DNA of 64,000 nucleotides from Congeria kusceri (GCA_027627225.1 CM051033.1:46898016-46962015); one strand, 5' to 3'. Counted from the first letter of the stretch, positions 35,866-50,800 are shown. Translations and numbers: made by a program. The notes: generated from the letters alone by a model not told the origin.

Positions 35866-38800
35866 CTATGAAATACAGACAGTACATATATATAGCCCGG
35901 CCACATTAACCTTAAAGTACGCATGAATATTCAAAGAAAACGTTACGACGAATATCGTAGTTTCCGCACTGGAACCGAGTAAAATCGATGTAAGACTATT
36001 GTAATGAATTGTACTGTTATGGTATCATTAAACTTGAGAAACACGTGCAGAAACGCAACCGAGAATAACAAGAGCTGTTTGCCCCCTCTAGGTTAAAATA
36101 GGTAAAAGGCTAATTTTAGACAATAAAGGGCCATAATTCCACAGTTACTGGGACAATTTGGTTGATTATCAAACTACGCCCACGAAGATTTTCACCAAGT
36201 TTGGTGAAAATCAGCTATGAACTGTTGGACTTAGAGAACGGAAAGCCGAAAAAAAAGCCTAATTTTAGATATTTCAAGGGCAATAACTCCACAATTCCCG
36301 ATTTGGCTTATTATCGAACTTGACCTAGATATTAATCCCACAAATATTTTCAGGAAGTTTGGTGAAGATCAGATGAAAACTGTTGACGTTAGAGAGCGGA
36401 AACGAAAGTGGTCTACCGACCGACCGACCGACAAACCGACCGATATTAGCAAACCAATATACTCCGCCATTTTCGTTAGGGGGGGGGGGGGGGAGAGGGC
36501 TTAAATATAGGAAACAACTGGAGCGCGTAATTGATACTAGTAGAGTTCACGAACGTAAGGTTAATGTGTTCGAGTTATACACGTCCCACGCGGTTCACAA
36601 AAGATGCGACACAAACGTTACTGTTAACTATCACATCAACACAATTAAAACGAGTCGAAACTGTTTTGAACAAAAACAGATGTCTCCCAAAAAGATATGT
36701 TTATACGAAAGTTACAGCCCGGGCGAGTTGACCACTAAACTGTGTGTGTGACGTGACCATCAGTGTGACCTTCACCTTCAGTGTTCAGACATGTGAGTTA
36801 TAAGCGACACACAGGTAATTATTATGCCAAGTAGATAAAACATTTCAACCATGTAAGGAAAAGCAATGGCTCTATCTTACATCTGAACCATCGCTGTGGC
36901 CTTGACCTACATAGTTAAAGGGGCTTGTTCACAGATTTAACGCATTTTTAAAAACTGCCATTTAATGTCTTAACTTCAAAAACTTAAACATCTGAACAAC
37001 AAACAACAAATATTAAATAAGGAAAAAAAGTAAATAAAAAAGGGCTTCGCCGGGCCTTGAACTAGCTACGATCTTCGGGATCAACAATTTGTCGCTCTTA
37101 CCACTCGGTGATTCTGACTTATTGACCAGTAGTGTATTTTTATCGCTATATAGGTGATGCATGTGTTTTCCATAATCCCGATGAAAAGCGTTACAAACGC
37201 TTTTTTATTTTATCCATTTCAGTTGATGGTCAACGACATTTCTTCATATATATTTCTTTGTCAAAAGTGTTATTTTGCTTGTTAAAAAGTGTATTTTTCT
37301 TTTTGGGTTATACGAAAAAAGTTTTGAAAATTGTCAATTTGCCAATCTGTGAACAGGTCCTTTCAAGACACGTGTAATTCGTTAATTAACTCGACTTAAA
37401 TTCAAAATTTTCCCGGGGAATACCCTGACTTGTGCGCAGAAGACATTATAAAAGGCGCTAACTTAATCCTGTACAAGACTAGTTACGAACCCGCTAGGAT
37501 CCTCTTCGCAGGCTTGGCACAGCTCTGGTATCGTTTCCGCTGCAGACGGCATCAGGCTACTTCCGCCGTCGCTAGCAATGGATGTCGGCTGCTTAAATAT
37601 AAATCATTTATTTTAGATTTACCTGTATTTATCTGAACTCGATTCAGTTGGAAGAGTTATGCCTACTCTATGCTAGTTTTGACCTGAGATTCCCGGGTAG
37701 AACCAGTTCTTGCTGTTGTATCGATCGAACGATCGTTTGAACGCACCACACCCCAATCACAGGACTTCACGGGTGCTACCATATATCACCGACATAACTG
37801 TGCATACAATGTTGTACATTTGAAAAGCAATAATTTATCAAATGAATGTTAAAGTAGGAATCCAAAAGCAAAGCAATTGTAATATTAAAGATGCACATTT
37901 ATCACATGCTATACCTTGTTTTCCGTGTAATACAACCATTACGAATATTTCTATCTTACACATGTTTAAGATAACATTTTGAGCGTTTTCATTGGCTATA
38001 TATTCTTTGACTGACCAATCGGATGACGTTATTTTGTTGAAATGACGTCGTCAACATGAAATGACGTCAGTGCAGTAAACAACTTTTAGGATTTATCGAC
38101 ATGCTTTGGTAGAATTAGAAGCATTTTTTTTCGTTTAAAACATGTGATAAAAAAAGATCTGACACTCGTTGTAATTTCATACCATATTTTATTAAACTCG
38201 TCCAGGAAATTGGTAAGTAAGCTCGCCAAAGGCTCGCTTACTAACCAAATTCCTGAACTCGTTTAATAAAACATGGTATTACATGACAACTCGTGTTAGA
38301 TCCTATATGTATGAAACACCAGGAGACAACGGATTCTTCGCTCAGAGCCACACATTATTGCAGACAAACAACGTTCGATGTATCGATAAATTAAACAATA
38401 TCTAAGTAAATCAAAACAGAAACGTTACATGTACATCTAGTAAATTAAAATCACCGAATTTGATCTCGTTTCATTCGAGATTTGAACTATTAAATAACAC
38501 CAAACCACAAGATACATGGCCCACGTAACGACGCCTGACCTGATATCCCTGGTCACGTGACTGTCTGACGTCTGCTCCGTCTGTCGTTTGCTGGCCGGCC
38601 CGGGAATCTGAAGTTTGAACCATGGCACAGACTCAGTCAAATAAATATGACTGGATCGAACTCAAGATTTTAGGAAATAATCTACTGTGTGCTCAGGGTG
38701 AACTTGTTTTTAATTACACTAGTTTGAGACTGATGAATTGGTGGTAACTTCAAAATCTGCGGGTACATACTATACTACTTCGCTTATTCAGATCTACTCA

Positions 38801-41800
38801 GTTATTCAACAATTTAAAATCTAATAAAATTCGGAATATATATGTTCCGCAACACTATAAACATGTTACACAGACGATAGCACATGTCTTACAATCAACT
38901 GTCTTTGTTGCCAACTTCTGACGCTCACTTCCGGCCACGTCAGCCGTCTCGCCGGACTCAGCATCCGCGTTGCCCGGTTTGCCCGACTCCGTAACCAACG
39001 AGTTGCCCTGTTTGCTTGATCCAGCGTCTACCGCAGTGTCCGTGTTATCCGCTAGGCCTGTTCCGGAGGCCGCGGGTTTGCCAGCCGTGTCGTTTGGCTT
39101 CTCACTTCTTCCTACTGGAGTACGCTGGGAGGCGGACTTCGCTCTGGAATGGTTTTGAGGACAGCATATATCTCTTAATCAAAGCGCTGACAGCATAGAA
39201 AACGGCTGCATTTATGCATAACAGTTAACAGGTCAACAAATCCGCAACGGGCCAAAATAGCATATGAAGCGTACTGGATTGATGTGCCTACCGGTATTGT
39301 ACGTGCTTCGTAGCATAAAAAGTAAAAAAGTAAATGATGCCCTACTAAAGCCTTCATATTTACACCAATGTATTTGATCTCTCAATAAATTCTATATTGC
39401 TCTGGTGAACAGCTCAATGGAGTGCCAAAATGGATTAGGGTGCAGCACCCTGCTTTTGGCTCCAGAACATTCACTACAACATATCTATTTATGGGTAAAA
39501 ATATCTATATATTTAAATCTGCATACTGCAACGACATTCTTTATTAGGACGTTAATTATCAATAAGCTAATCCGCATGCAAGGACTAAACTATTACTGTT
39601 CAGGTTAGAAGCTGTAATCGAAGTTGCAGATTCCAGCCAACCCATCATCAATTTGATGATCTCTCAATCATCAACGACGGTTAAAGTATTTATGCCCTAT
39701 GTGATCGCCAAAAGCATATAGCCAGGGACCGTGCCACATACAGTCCATGCACACAATGACTTTATGACCGAGCTGATTACAGTCTTTTAAAATGGTATTT
39801 GAATAATAAATCCGATTACGTCATTTGAAATTCTGAAGGATGAACACAAATAAACTCGTGGAATAGATCTAGACTATAGTTTCTGGAATAGCTTTACGCT
39901 TTATTAATATTTCACAGCAGGCATTAATGACTTAGAAAACTATTTGCCGTTACAAAGGCGTCATTTTTGTGTTTCTGGTCCGATATCATAAATATTCTTC
40001 ACTTAAGTTGAGAATAACTCATAATTGAAATTTGTGTTTGAAACTCTATGTGCTTATTGGAACATGTGCATGTAAAAGTCTAATTACCGGCAGTTATAAA
40101 CTTGGAATTACATGTATATTGCAACGTCTGTGTCAAACAATACGAATATATACCAGCCTTTGAAGTTCTAAATACTTTCATTTTTTCGTATTACCTATTT
40201 TTTAGGAAAACTGAACGTGTCTTCTGAAATAAAAAATCTTTGTCAGCGTTTTTGTTCCTGTTTGTAATTGCCAATACTTGCATACCGTTTCATTTTGATC
40301 CTAAAACGACGTGGGCTAAAGGTAGAAACTTTTCTCTGAGAAGTATAAATCTATAGTGCGAGTTTATGGCGGTTTAATAGTTGTGTTTTGGGAATAGCGT
40401 TTAATGTTGATAAGCTTGGTTTCCTTGTACATACCCTCCCAAAAGGTCCTGGAAATCAGGTTTTACGACATCATCGACGTAATCAAACGGACGCTTGTTA
40501 TCCGCGTCAAGAGCGTCTGACGGAACGCCGGCTTGGGTCAAGGAGGTGGCCAGCTTTAGGAGGTCTTCCTTAATTTCCGCTTGCTGGAAATAGGGGTAGA
40601 ATAGATTTTATTACATAACAGACAATTGGTATAGATTTATAGTTAAAGGCTCTGCTATTTTAATGTCTTCGTCGTCATCATCATAATCAATCACATCACC
40701 ACCACCACCACCACCAACGCCTACAACAATCAACTCGCTTCTTTCCAAAGTTTTACAATGAATGACTATTTAGCCCATGGCAAAAATGTAAGAAAGTTAC
40801 AACACCAATGTACATGTATACAAGTCATGCAGAACAAGCATGATAGCTATTTAAACTACTCTTACACATTTCTTATTCAAACGTCACGGTTCCTTACATT
40901 TTCTTCAATCCCAAATCCCTAGTATCGTTAATATAATTGCAGTCAATAGTCAATAGTATACTGATTGCTCAGCGATATACTTACAGTATCCTATCTTACA
41001 CCAGAGTAAATATAGGCGTTAAACAACTCGTATGTACTGATATCTTGAGACAGTTGCAATATTTTTGACAAGAACAACACCATTCAAATTTACAATAAAT
41101 ATGATGATTCCTATCTGTTCGGATTCTTACTAATAACTCAATGGTAAGAAAAAAGTGGCTAATGAATTTATCTCCTATTGTACCAGTATAACCCATTTGT
41201 CGCTCTTCCGGGGAATGGACGGGTCGCTTTAAGATTTATAGCCGCTCCTATACTCCGTTCCATCTCCGACCAACAACGTTTACAGAATACAAATAACTGT
41301 ATAAATACTGTTTCGACAAACAATGACATTCTGACTTTTTGAATGGCCAAACTACTCTTTAAAACCACTCGTCGTTTCGTCAAATAATCCGGCGAACAGC
41401 GATTCGACAAACAATGAAGTGGCGACTTTTTGTATGGCTAAACGCTTGTCAATCAACTCCCGTCGATCCGTCAGTTCACCGGGAGAAGAGCGGTTCGATA
41501 CTCACATCGTCCTTGGTCTCCCTGAAGCACAGGTGGAGACAGTTGGCCCGGCCCTCGTCCACCAGGGTCAGGTCGGCTCCTGCAACGAACTAGCACAGTG
41601 AAGGCTGCCCGCACAGTTGTTATACGTCTACACAGCCCTGGGCCCTTATTCACTAACCCATCCGTAGATTTAAGACGTAAGAATAAAGAATAATCTTTTA
41701 GAAATTGTTCTATGTTAAAAACGTTGTTTATTTGTTTTCATTTGTAAGTTTCAGACATGGAAACGCAGCCAACCACAACCTACCTTTCTGCACGAGATAG

Positions 41801-44800
41801 TTGACCATGTCATATTTGACATACATGCTGGCCACGTGGACGGCGGTCTTCCCGTCTGAGGCAGGTGCGTTCACATCCGTCTTGCACTGAGGAGAAAACA
41901 AGAATCAAATATTCAACATACAAATATGGCAAGTCATGGGAAAACCAGGCTTAATGCAAGTCGTCCCAGATGAGCCGGTTCAGTCCACTTTACGCACATG
42001 CATTAAGCCCGGGTTTCCCACGGCACGCCTCAAATGTACATGTTTATTGCAGCTTAGTCTGGATGCGCCTGAAACAGAGTATGTTCAAGGACGGCCGTAT
42101 TTGTAAGAGACATGAATGGTAACGAAGAAAGTGTTTTGAAACATACATGACAACGAGTACCGCAATGTTCGGCTTAGAGTATATTTAGAAAGCATTTCAT
42201 ATATTGCAAATTCGGGCGTGTTGAAATTTTCTGTACAATTAAATGGTAGTTGTTTTGAGTCTTCAGACTACATCAACGTTATATCTGTGTATTATATTTT
42301 ATATCGGCAAATAAACAACGATTTAGAGTTCTGATGCGTAGGGATTAAACCACAATTAAGGGCGTTAGCCTATTGGTTTAATGGCCACGCATCAAAACGA
42401 CAAATTTTACGATACTCCGCTCAGGATCGGAACTACGAGGGTCATCCGGAACTACGAGGGTCATCCGGAACTACGAGGGTCTACGAGGGTCATCCGGAAC
42501 TACGAGGGTCATCCGTAAAGTTCGTGGACAAGGTAATTTTTGGGGGAATACGCTTTTACAATAAAATATAATTAAAGCAGCAAATAGACAAATATGTGAT
42601 GAACGCATATTATATGTACTTTTTGCGTTGTTTATTGGGTAGTTTAACAACGATAATTGTGTTCTTTGTCTACAGAAAAATAGCGAGTATCATGTTACAA
42701 TGAATCTTTATACACATTAATAATACTTTTAGCCCCATTCGCTAACTATTATGCAATTATTTCTTAATTGTATTATTATTTTAAATGTGATGCTTCTTAT
42801 TTCCCTTTAATGTAACCATACCTCCTCCACGAGGAAGCGCGCGGCCTCAAGGTGACCCTGCATGGCGACAAAGTGGAGGGCGGAGTAGCCGCCGTCCGAG
42901 TGGGTCTGCTGCAGCACGTCCCGCTTCCGCTCTAGAATGGCTCGTATTGCACTGGAATCACAGCAGTTAAGTGTATATAGAACATTTGAGTATATTATGT
43001 GTACGAAAGAAACCTTGCATCCAGCATACTATATTTTTTCCCTAACATTAAAATCTAAATGTTTACTGATTTAAACCGATTAAAATGCATCATATTTATA
43101 TACACTATCTAATGTTCATGAATTGCCTGTACTTGCTTAAATACATGTCACCTTTTACGAGAGTGGCAAAATTTATTTTTATACTACATAATTCATTTTG
43201 TATATATAATGTTCATGAATTGCTTGTACTTTTTTAAAAAACACCTTTTACGGTATGGCAAAATTAAATTGAAATAATCACATACATTTCATTGGCAAAA
43301 CGCCATTCTATGTTGTAGCATTTGTGTTTTGTTTCATTGTTTATTGAATGACCGAACGAACGAACGAACAAAAGAATGAAAGCACGAACGAACAAAAATC
43401 ATCTTAATCAAACGTCAAACAATAACTGATGAAAATAAAACGAATCACATACGTTAGGTTCCCCACTTTGCATGCCGTTAGGAACGGCGTAAAGCCGATG
43501 TTGTCGACAATGTCCAATTTCAGATGAGGCTGCTTTAATAATTCGTTCAGAACTTCTGTAGAACCATTCAATATGGCGTCAAACAATGGTGTCTGTCCTA
43601 ACGTGTCCTGTTATAATTAGAATATATATTTTTGGGCGTCAAACACGCAAAGATATTGGAAAACAAGTTTATACAATATCGGGTTCGTTTCTTAGAAGAT
43701 GATATGCTAAACATTAATGTTTTTGTTTTAAACAACTAATAAGTTGGCTAACTCGAATATTCAGTTTGTTAGTCAGAGGTAAGTCATATTTAAATTATAT
43801 AAGATCCTTAACTACTGGCTGAGCTTGAACATAATTTGAAATATTATATCTATTGTGTAATGTTAACCTGTCAAATACATCAAAAATACACATGACAATG
43901 TACATGTACGACAACTAACACAAGAGCACTCCCTCAACCCAGATGCATTGTATTATATATATACAGCTATTTCTAGCATAAGTATAGGCTACCTTGCAGT
44001 TGATGTCAAACCCGAAGCCAATCAAGGTGGTCAACATCAGCTTGTTCTGGGCCGCCATGGCAAGATGGATGCCGTTCTGGTTGTTGTGGTTGCGGGCAGA
44101 CTTGTTGGCGCCCTCTCCCACCAGGAATTTCACAGTGTCCACTTTATCGCTGAAATATTGCGTGTTTAAATGCATGCAGCTTTTGTTTCCGTATTCCTGA
44201 AACACTTTACTGCAGTTGGTTAAAAAGAAACATTATACTTTTGTCGATATACTGTTGAACATGTAATTTGGAGCGGTCGGTCCTCGAGAAGTACTATATA
44301 CACTGAAGCGTAATCTTTATTAATTTCAATATATGTTACAATAACCGTACATATTTATGCATTGTAATATTTCACTTCAAACAGGTGCATGATTTCTCTT
44401 AAGCGACTATGACAGAATCAAGTTCGACTATGACAGAATCAATCTGACGATGACATAATCAAGTTAGACTGTAACAGAATCAAGTTCGACTATGACAGAA
44501 TCAAGTTTGACTATGACAGAATCAAGTTCGACTATAACAGAATCAAGTTCGACTATGAAAGAATCAAGTTCGACTAAGACATAATCAAGTTCGAATATAA
44601 CATAATCAAGTTCGACTATGACATAATCAAGTTCGACTATAACAGAATCAAGTTCGACTATGAAAGAATCAAGTTCGACTATGACATAATCAAGTTGTAA
44701 TATAACATAATCAAGTTCGACTATGACATAATCAAGCTCGAATATAACATAATCAAGTTCGACTATGACATAATCAAATTCGACTATAACAGGATCAAGA

Positions 44801-47800
44801 GAGGAAAACAAATGTGTGTTATTTTGAACTGCTAGCACAATTACAACTTAAATTTTGCTGAGAAATCATATTTTAACAAGACCTTTTACAAGATATGCCC
44901 AAGTTTTTTGTTTTAGCCCGGAGCATTTTCGAGCAGTACGGTATCTGTAAAAAGCAATTTATTTTCAAACTTGCAATACAATGTAATAGTGACAAAGTTT
45001 CATTTCACATTACATCTTTTAGCACACGCCGCAACAATGGTCTACCTCAGAATGCGCTGGGCTTTACCTCTTGATAGCGTGCAACAGCGGCGTCATTTTC
45101 TCCACGTCCTCGAACTCTATCAGTGTGTCTTTGCCCATCTGGAACAAGCTCTTGATCACGTCGATGTGACCGTGCGTGCTGGCGAGCGAGATCGGGAACT
45201 GGCTTTTCACGTCCATGAAAATCTGCGTAGAAAAAGAGAACTTGTAAATCCGAAACTGAGAAAGACAACTTAAAATCCTACGCAGAGAATGATATAAAGC
45301 ACATCAAGTGCAAAAAAGAAAACAAATTGGAAATCATACGCAGTGAAAGACAACCTTGTGTAAATCCTGTGCAGAGAAAGAAAACTTGAAAATCCTGCGC
45401 AGAGGAAAATAACGAGCAAATACTGCGCAAAGAAAAAACTTGTAAATATTGCGCAGTGGAAGGAAACAAGTACATTCTGTTCAGAGAAAGATGACGAGTA
45501 ATACCATATGCCATATATTAAATAAACATAATTGGCCCATAAAATGACAGATCAGAGAAAGAACACTTGCATATGTATATGAGTTACAAGGACGTGAAAT
45601 AAATTATATTAAGATGATATGTAATGTTTAAACAGAATTTAGTACATATTACTCAAATGTTTTGTATGTTATCCATATGTGAATAGAAAACATTGCAATT
45701 TACGTACGAAATTTTCACTTAAGTAAAACTGAAAATTGTTTTGTGTTGACAATTCTGGATGGATATCGAAGTACAACGTACGAAGTGTGGGTTTTTCTGT
45801 ATCAGCGAGTTGACGGTCTCGGTGTCCCCGGCGGTGATACTATGAATCAGGACCTCCATCTTCTGTTGTTCCGTCAGGTCACCGCCTGCATATGGGATAC
45901 AATGATGTATTTGTTCACAGGTTTTCGTATGCATTTAAATATGGCATTAAATGTCTAAACTGGACAAACTAAAGCATCTGAACGAAATAACGCAATAATT
46001 GTTACAAGAACTAGAGATATGTGTCCGTAGGACACGGATGCCCCCACATTCCGCTTGTTGTCAGAAAACTCTGCTGATGTCGGAACAAATGCACCAAAAT
46101 AGCCAGGTGCACAAGTTCATATGCTGTTGAATACGTTTATAAGGTTTCATCAGTCTAGCAGTTATACTTTTTAGTTACACGCGACACAAATCCAAAAATG
46201 TCATTTTTTGCTAAAAAAGGGGCCATAACTCCACTAATGGCGGAAAAAAATGCACCAAAATACCCAGGTGCACAAGCCCCAATGCTGATGAATATGCTTA
46301 TAAGTTTCATCATTCTAGCAGTTGTACTTTTTGAGTTATTTGCGGCACAAAAATCCGACGGACGGACGAACAAGGGCAAATCTATATGCCCCCCTCTAAA
46401 GTGGGGGCATAAAAACATCAAAAAGAAAAAAATGCCGCCACCGGGGATAAAACCTACGACCTCCAGATGAAAAGTCTGGCGCGCAAACCGCTCGGCCAAT
46501 CTGATTGACATATAATTTTATTATCATTTTTTATCTTATGTACGTGTAACTTTTACTTAATGTAAGTGATTCACGTGTTTTCACCAATTTCAACGAAGTC
46601 ACAAGAAGTAGTACTCGAAACTATGCAGTCGTTTCGCGTTACAAACGCATTAACATTTTATCTATTTAATGTCGATCACTCATCAACGAAACGTTATTAT
46701 CAATATACATTTTGTATTTCTATGTCAAAGGCGCTATTTCTCTCAGGCATATACAGTTTTCTTTTATTTTTGGAATCGGTGACAAAAAATGAAAATTGTC
46801 AATTCGTCAAACTGTGAACAGGTCCCTTTAAGTGAAAACAACAGCGACGACGACGACCAAAACAACAACAATAACTTAGCTGTCAAATTATTCTGTGAAT
46901 GGGCAAGTGGGTTGGTGTAGCTTCCAGTTGATTCATGTAGGTTAGATGCTCTATCTGTGTACTTTTCTTTATTCATTTAATTTTAATTTATAAAATGCGT
47001 CAGTTTCTATTGTTAATATGATTCTCTTTTTTCGATTGTCTGCTTACATTTTACCGGTAGTTAATTTATATTTTTATATCTTAAACATGCACTTGAAACG
47101 TTGAATAACATTAAAAAATATCACAAAAAGCTGTGAACAAGTCCATGTAATACTGACGTCATAGACGGCGTACCACGTGCTTTACTAGAGCCACACCGTC
47201 AAATACGATACTAAAGTCAACGTCATAAAGATACCTTGGTTTGGTGTACTCTTGGCGTCGCTGTCGCAAGGGGTCAGCGCCTCGGGGTTGAGCGTCCACG
47301 TGTCCGCATCGAACGCCACCACGACGTCACCGTCCTCGTCAACGTCCTCCACCGTACCCACCCGGCCCACCACCTGGAAAACAAGCACGATACTGTCCAT
47401 TTTGGAATCCTACCCAATTGACCTACCTCCTGAAACTATTAGCAACAGGTTGTGAGCTAACACATTCAGAGTATATACTGTAATAAAATGTACACCCGAC
47501 GAAAAAATAATATGAAATGAATAATTTCTCTTATAAATGTATAAGTTGTATTTGTTTTTATTTCTTTTATTAAAAGCAGCAGCATACAGACATAGCGACG
47601 TAACTCATTTAATATAGTTTGCTCAAAAACGAAGTTAAATTATGTTCCGCTTTTGTACGCAATCCTGTGACATTACGTCATAATGTATAGTTTTCACTGA
47701 AATTTAACACTAATGAAAACAAAACAAATCACGATACTTGCCCATTATGACGTCAACCTAATTTAAATTAGGATTCTGTGTTTGATAAACATACATGCCA

Positions 47801-50800
47801 CCGGTTGGTGCTGGGTAGCCCATTTCTTAGTCCAAATTAGGTCAAGGTCAAGGTCAAAGTAAGGTTGGGTGATATGGGTGGATAGGGAATGGTCATAAGC
47901 AACAACTGTGTAAGTATCAAAGTGTGGTAGTGAGCGGTGTTGGTGCTAGACAAAACGGTAAAATCTACTTAACCTTGTCACGGACGGAAGGACGGACGGA
48001 CGGAAGAACGGACCTGACGATCACTATATGCCTCCTGCATCAAGATGCCGGGGGCATAAAAAATGGGCATCTCAAATCAAACCAGGTGATGAACACATCG
48101 CCAATGTAAAAAAGCTTACGATTCCAGCTGTATATTAACTACGAAAAAGGTCAGAGTTGTGTCAGAGTTACCTTTTCCATCATGTCGTTCCAGCCACAGC
48201 TCTCGTTTTGTAGCATCTTCAGGTTCTGCAGGTTGTGTGTGACCCTCGCCTTCTCCCCTGCCGAGAACGTGTGTATCTGAAATGAAACTACTTCATATAG
48301 CGGCAAATGGCTGACCAGACACGGTTTAGTTGAGCGGCAAATACATGACATGATACGGCTTAGTTTAGCGGCATATGGCTGACATGACGCTGTTTAATTT
48401 ATTGGAAACTTGCTTACATGACACAGCTTAATTTAGCAGAAAACGGCACGGCTTATTTTCACTTCAAACTGCTGAAATGACACGGATTAATTAAGCGTCC
48501 AATGACTGACGTGACAAGGCGTATTTTAGTGGCGAATGCCAATGGCTGACAGGACATGCATCAGTTTATCGGCGAATGGCTGACATGACACGGCTTAGTT
48601 TAGCGTCAGATGCCTGACATGACACAGCTTAGTTTACCGTCAAATGCCTGACAAGAAATGGCTTAATTTATCGGCAAATGTCTGATATTACACGACTTAG
48701 TTTAGCGTCAAATGGCTGACAGGACACGGCTTAATTTATCGGAAAATGCCTGACATGGCACGGTTTAATTTATCGGCGAATGCCTGACATGACACGACTT
48801 AATTCAGCGTCTAATGACTGACGTGACACGGCTTAGTTTCGCGTCGAATGCCTGACATGATACGGCTTAGTTTATTGGCAAATGCCTAACATGACACGGC
48901 TTAATTTATCGGCAAATGCCTGACATTACACGGCTTAGTTTAACGGCAAATGGCTGACAGGACAGGACTAAATTTCTCGGCAAATGACTGAAAAGACACG
49001 GTTTAATTAATCGGCAATTGCCTGACATGACACGGCTTATTTTAGCGGCTGTGGCTGACATGACGCGACTTAGTTTAGCGGCAAATGGCTTACAGGACAC
49101 GGCTTAGCTTAACGGAGTATTCCTGACATGACACGGCTTAGTTAAGTGGCAAATGCCTGACAGGACATGGCTTAGTTTATCGGCAAATGCATGACATGAC
49201 AAGGTTTAGTTTATCGGAAAATGGCCTACAGGACACGATTTAGTGTAGCGGCAAATGGCTGACGTGATACGGCTTAGTTTATCGGTAAATGCATGACAGG
49301 ACATGGCTCAGTATAGCGGCATATGACATGACACAGCGTTGTTTATCAAAAAATGCCTGACAAGGCACTGTTTAGTAATCGGCAAATGCCTGACATGACA
49401 CGACTTGGTTTAGCGGCATATGACTGACATGACACGACTTAGTGTAGCGGCAAATGACTGACGCGACACGACGTAGTTTATCGGCAAATGGCTGACATGA
49501 CAAGTCTTAGTTTGGCGGCATATGGCTGACATGGCACGGCTTAGTTTATTGGCAAATGGCTGGCATGATACGGCTTAGTTTAGCGGCAAATGACAGGCAT
49601 GACATGGCTTGGATTATCAGCATATGGCTAAAACGACACGACTTAGTTAAGCGGCAAATGGCTGACACGACAAGACTTAGTTTAGCGGCTAATGGCTGAC
49701 ATGACACGGCTTAGTTTAACGGCTAATGGCTGAGATGACACGGCTTAGTTTAGCAGCAAATGCTTGACATGACACGACTTAGTTTAGCGGCAAATGCCTG
49801 ACAGGACACGACTCAGTTTAGCGGCATTTGACTGACAGGACAAGACTAAATCTAGCGGCTAATGTCTAACAGGACACGACTTGGTTTAGCAGCGAATGGC
49901 TGACATGCCATGGCTTAATTTGTTGGTTTTCGCAATGTTTACTCACCTTCGTAAAAACAGACTCGTCGAAGGTCCATTTACCGGCCATGTCGAAATCAAC
50001 CGTTACATCTGAAGCCCGTACCAAGATGACAGACCCTGTCCGCCCAATACACTGCAAACATGGCATGTGCGAATTGAATAAATGGACTGGGCAAAAAATA
50101 CAATGTCATCAAATGAAGAATATGATATTCAAATGACACAGTAATGTATTTCTTTAATTTAAATTAATCGATTATGGAACTAAATGGACCTCTCATTTTG
50201 GAAAGTGCACTAACATTCCAGAAACTATTCATATTAATTCAATATTAATGAAAGATGCGTGTAGACAACTGACTGAAATATAATTCTCCATACTGAGTGT
50301 CTAAACTTTGAAAGCTCATATTATTCAGAGAATCAGTTCTAACTTCTTGATTTTACTGATTTATTTAATTTCACATATGGAGTAAACCCGTTTTATCTGA
50401 CAAACTACATGTATTCGACACAACCGGGTCACATTGACCTACCTCCGCCATTCGCGGGTTCCACGCTCCCTTGCCGGTCTCAATTTCCTTCAACAGGTCC
50501 AAATCCATGGTGATCTTCACTTTCTCTCCTACACTGAACCTCCCGGGTGTCGCAGAAGGGGGCGTGTACCCGGCGGCTGTCGATGATTGGGTCTGGTACC
50601 CGCTGGCTGTCGTTGATTGGGGCTGGAACCCGCTGACTGTTGATTTCGACGGAGGCGTGTATCCGGTGGCGCCCTGCAGTGTGGTATCCGGCTCCTGCGG
50701 CCGGGAAACTGGGGCTTCGGCAGCGGGCTGGGTTTCACTGCTGTTTCTCTTCGGTTGGCTATCTTGTTCCATTTCTGTATGGAAATAACCATTTTGTCAT

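Noticed and set aside
36383..36751. Open frame of 122 codons starting [10 protein letters not shown]
   Set aside because: It runs through the tail of a dispersed repeat, a (CCGA)n run and a poly-G tract; no domain.
48906..49100. Repeated short frames ([15 protein letters not shown] type)
   Set aside because: Translation of the 34-bp-type minisatellite only.
50471..50788. Plus-strand open frame of 105 codons over MIB2-like exon 6
   Set aside because: It is antisense to a well-supported coding exon with high GC and low complexity; a shadow frame.
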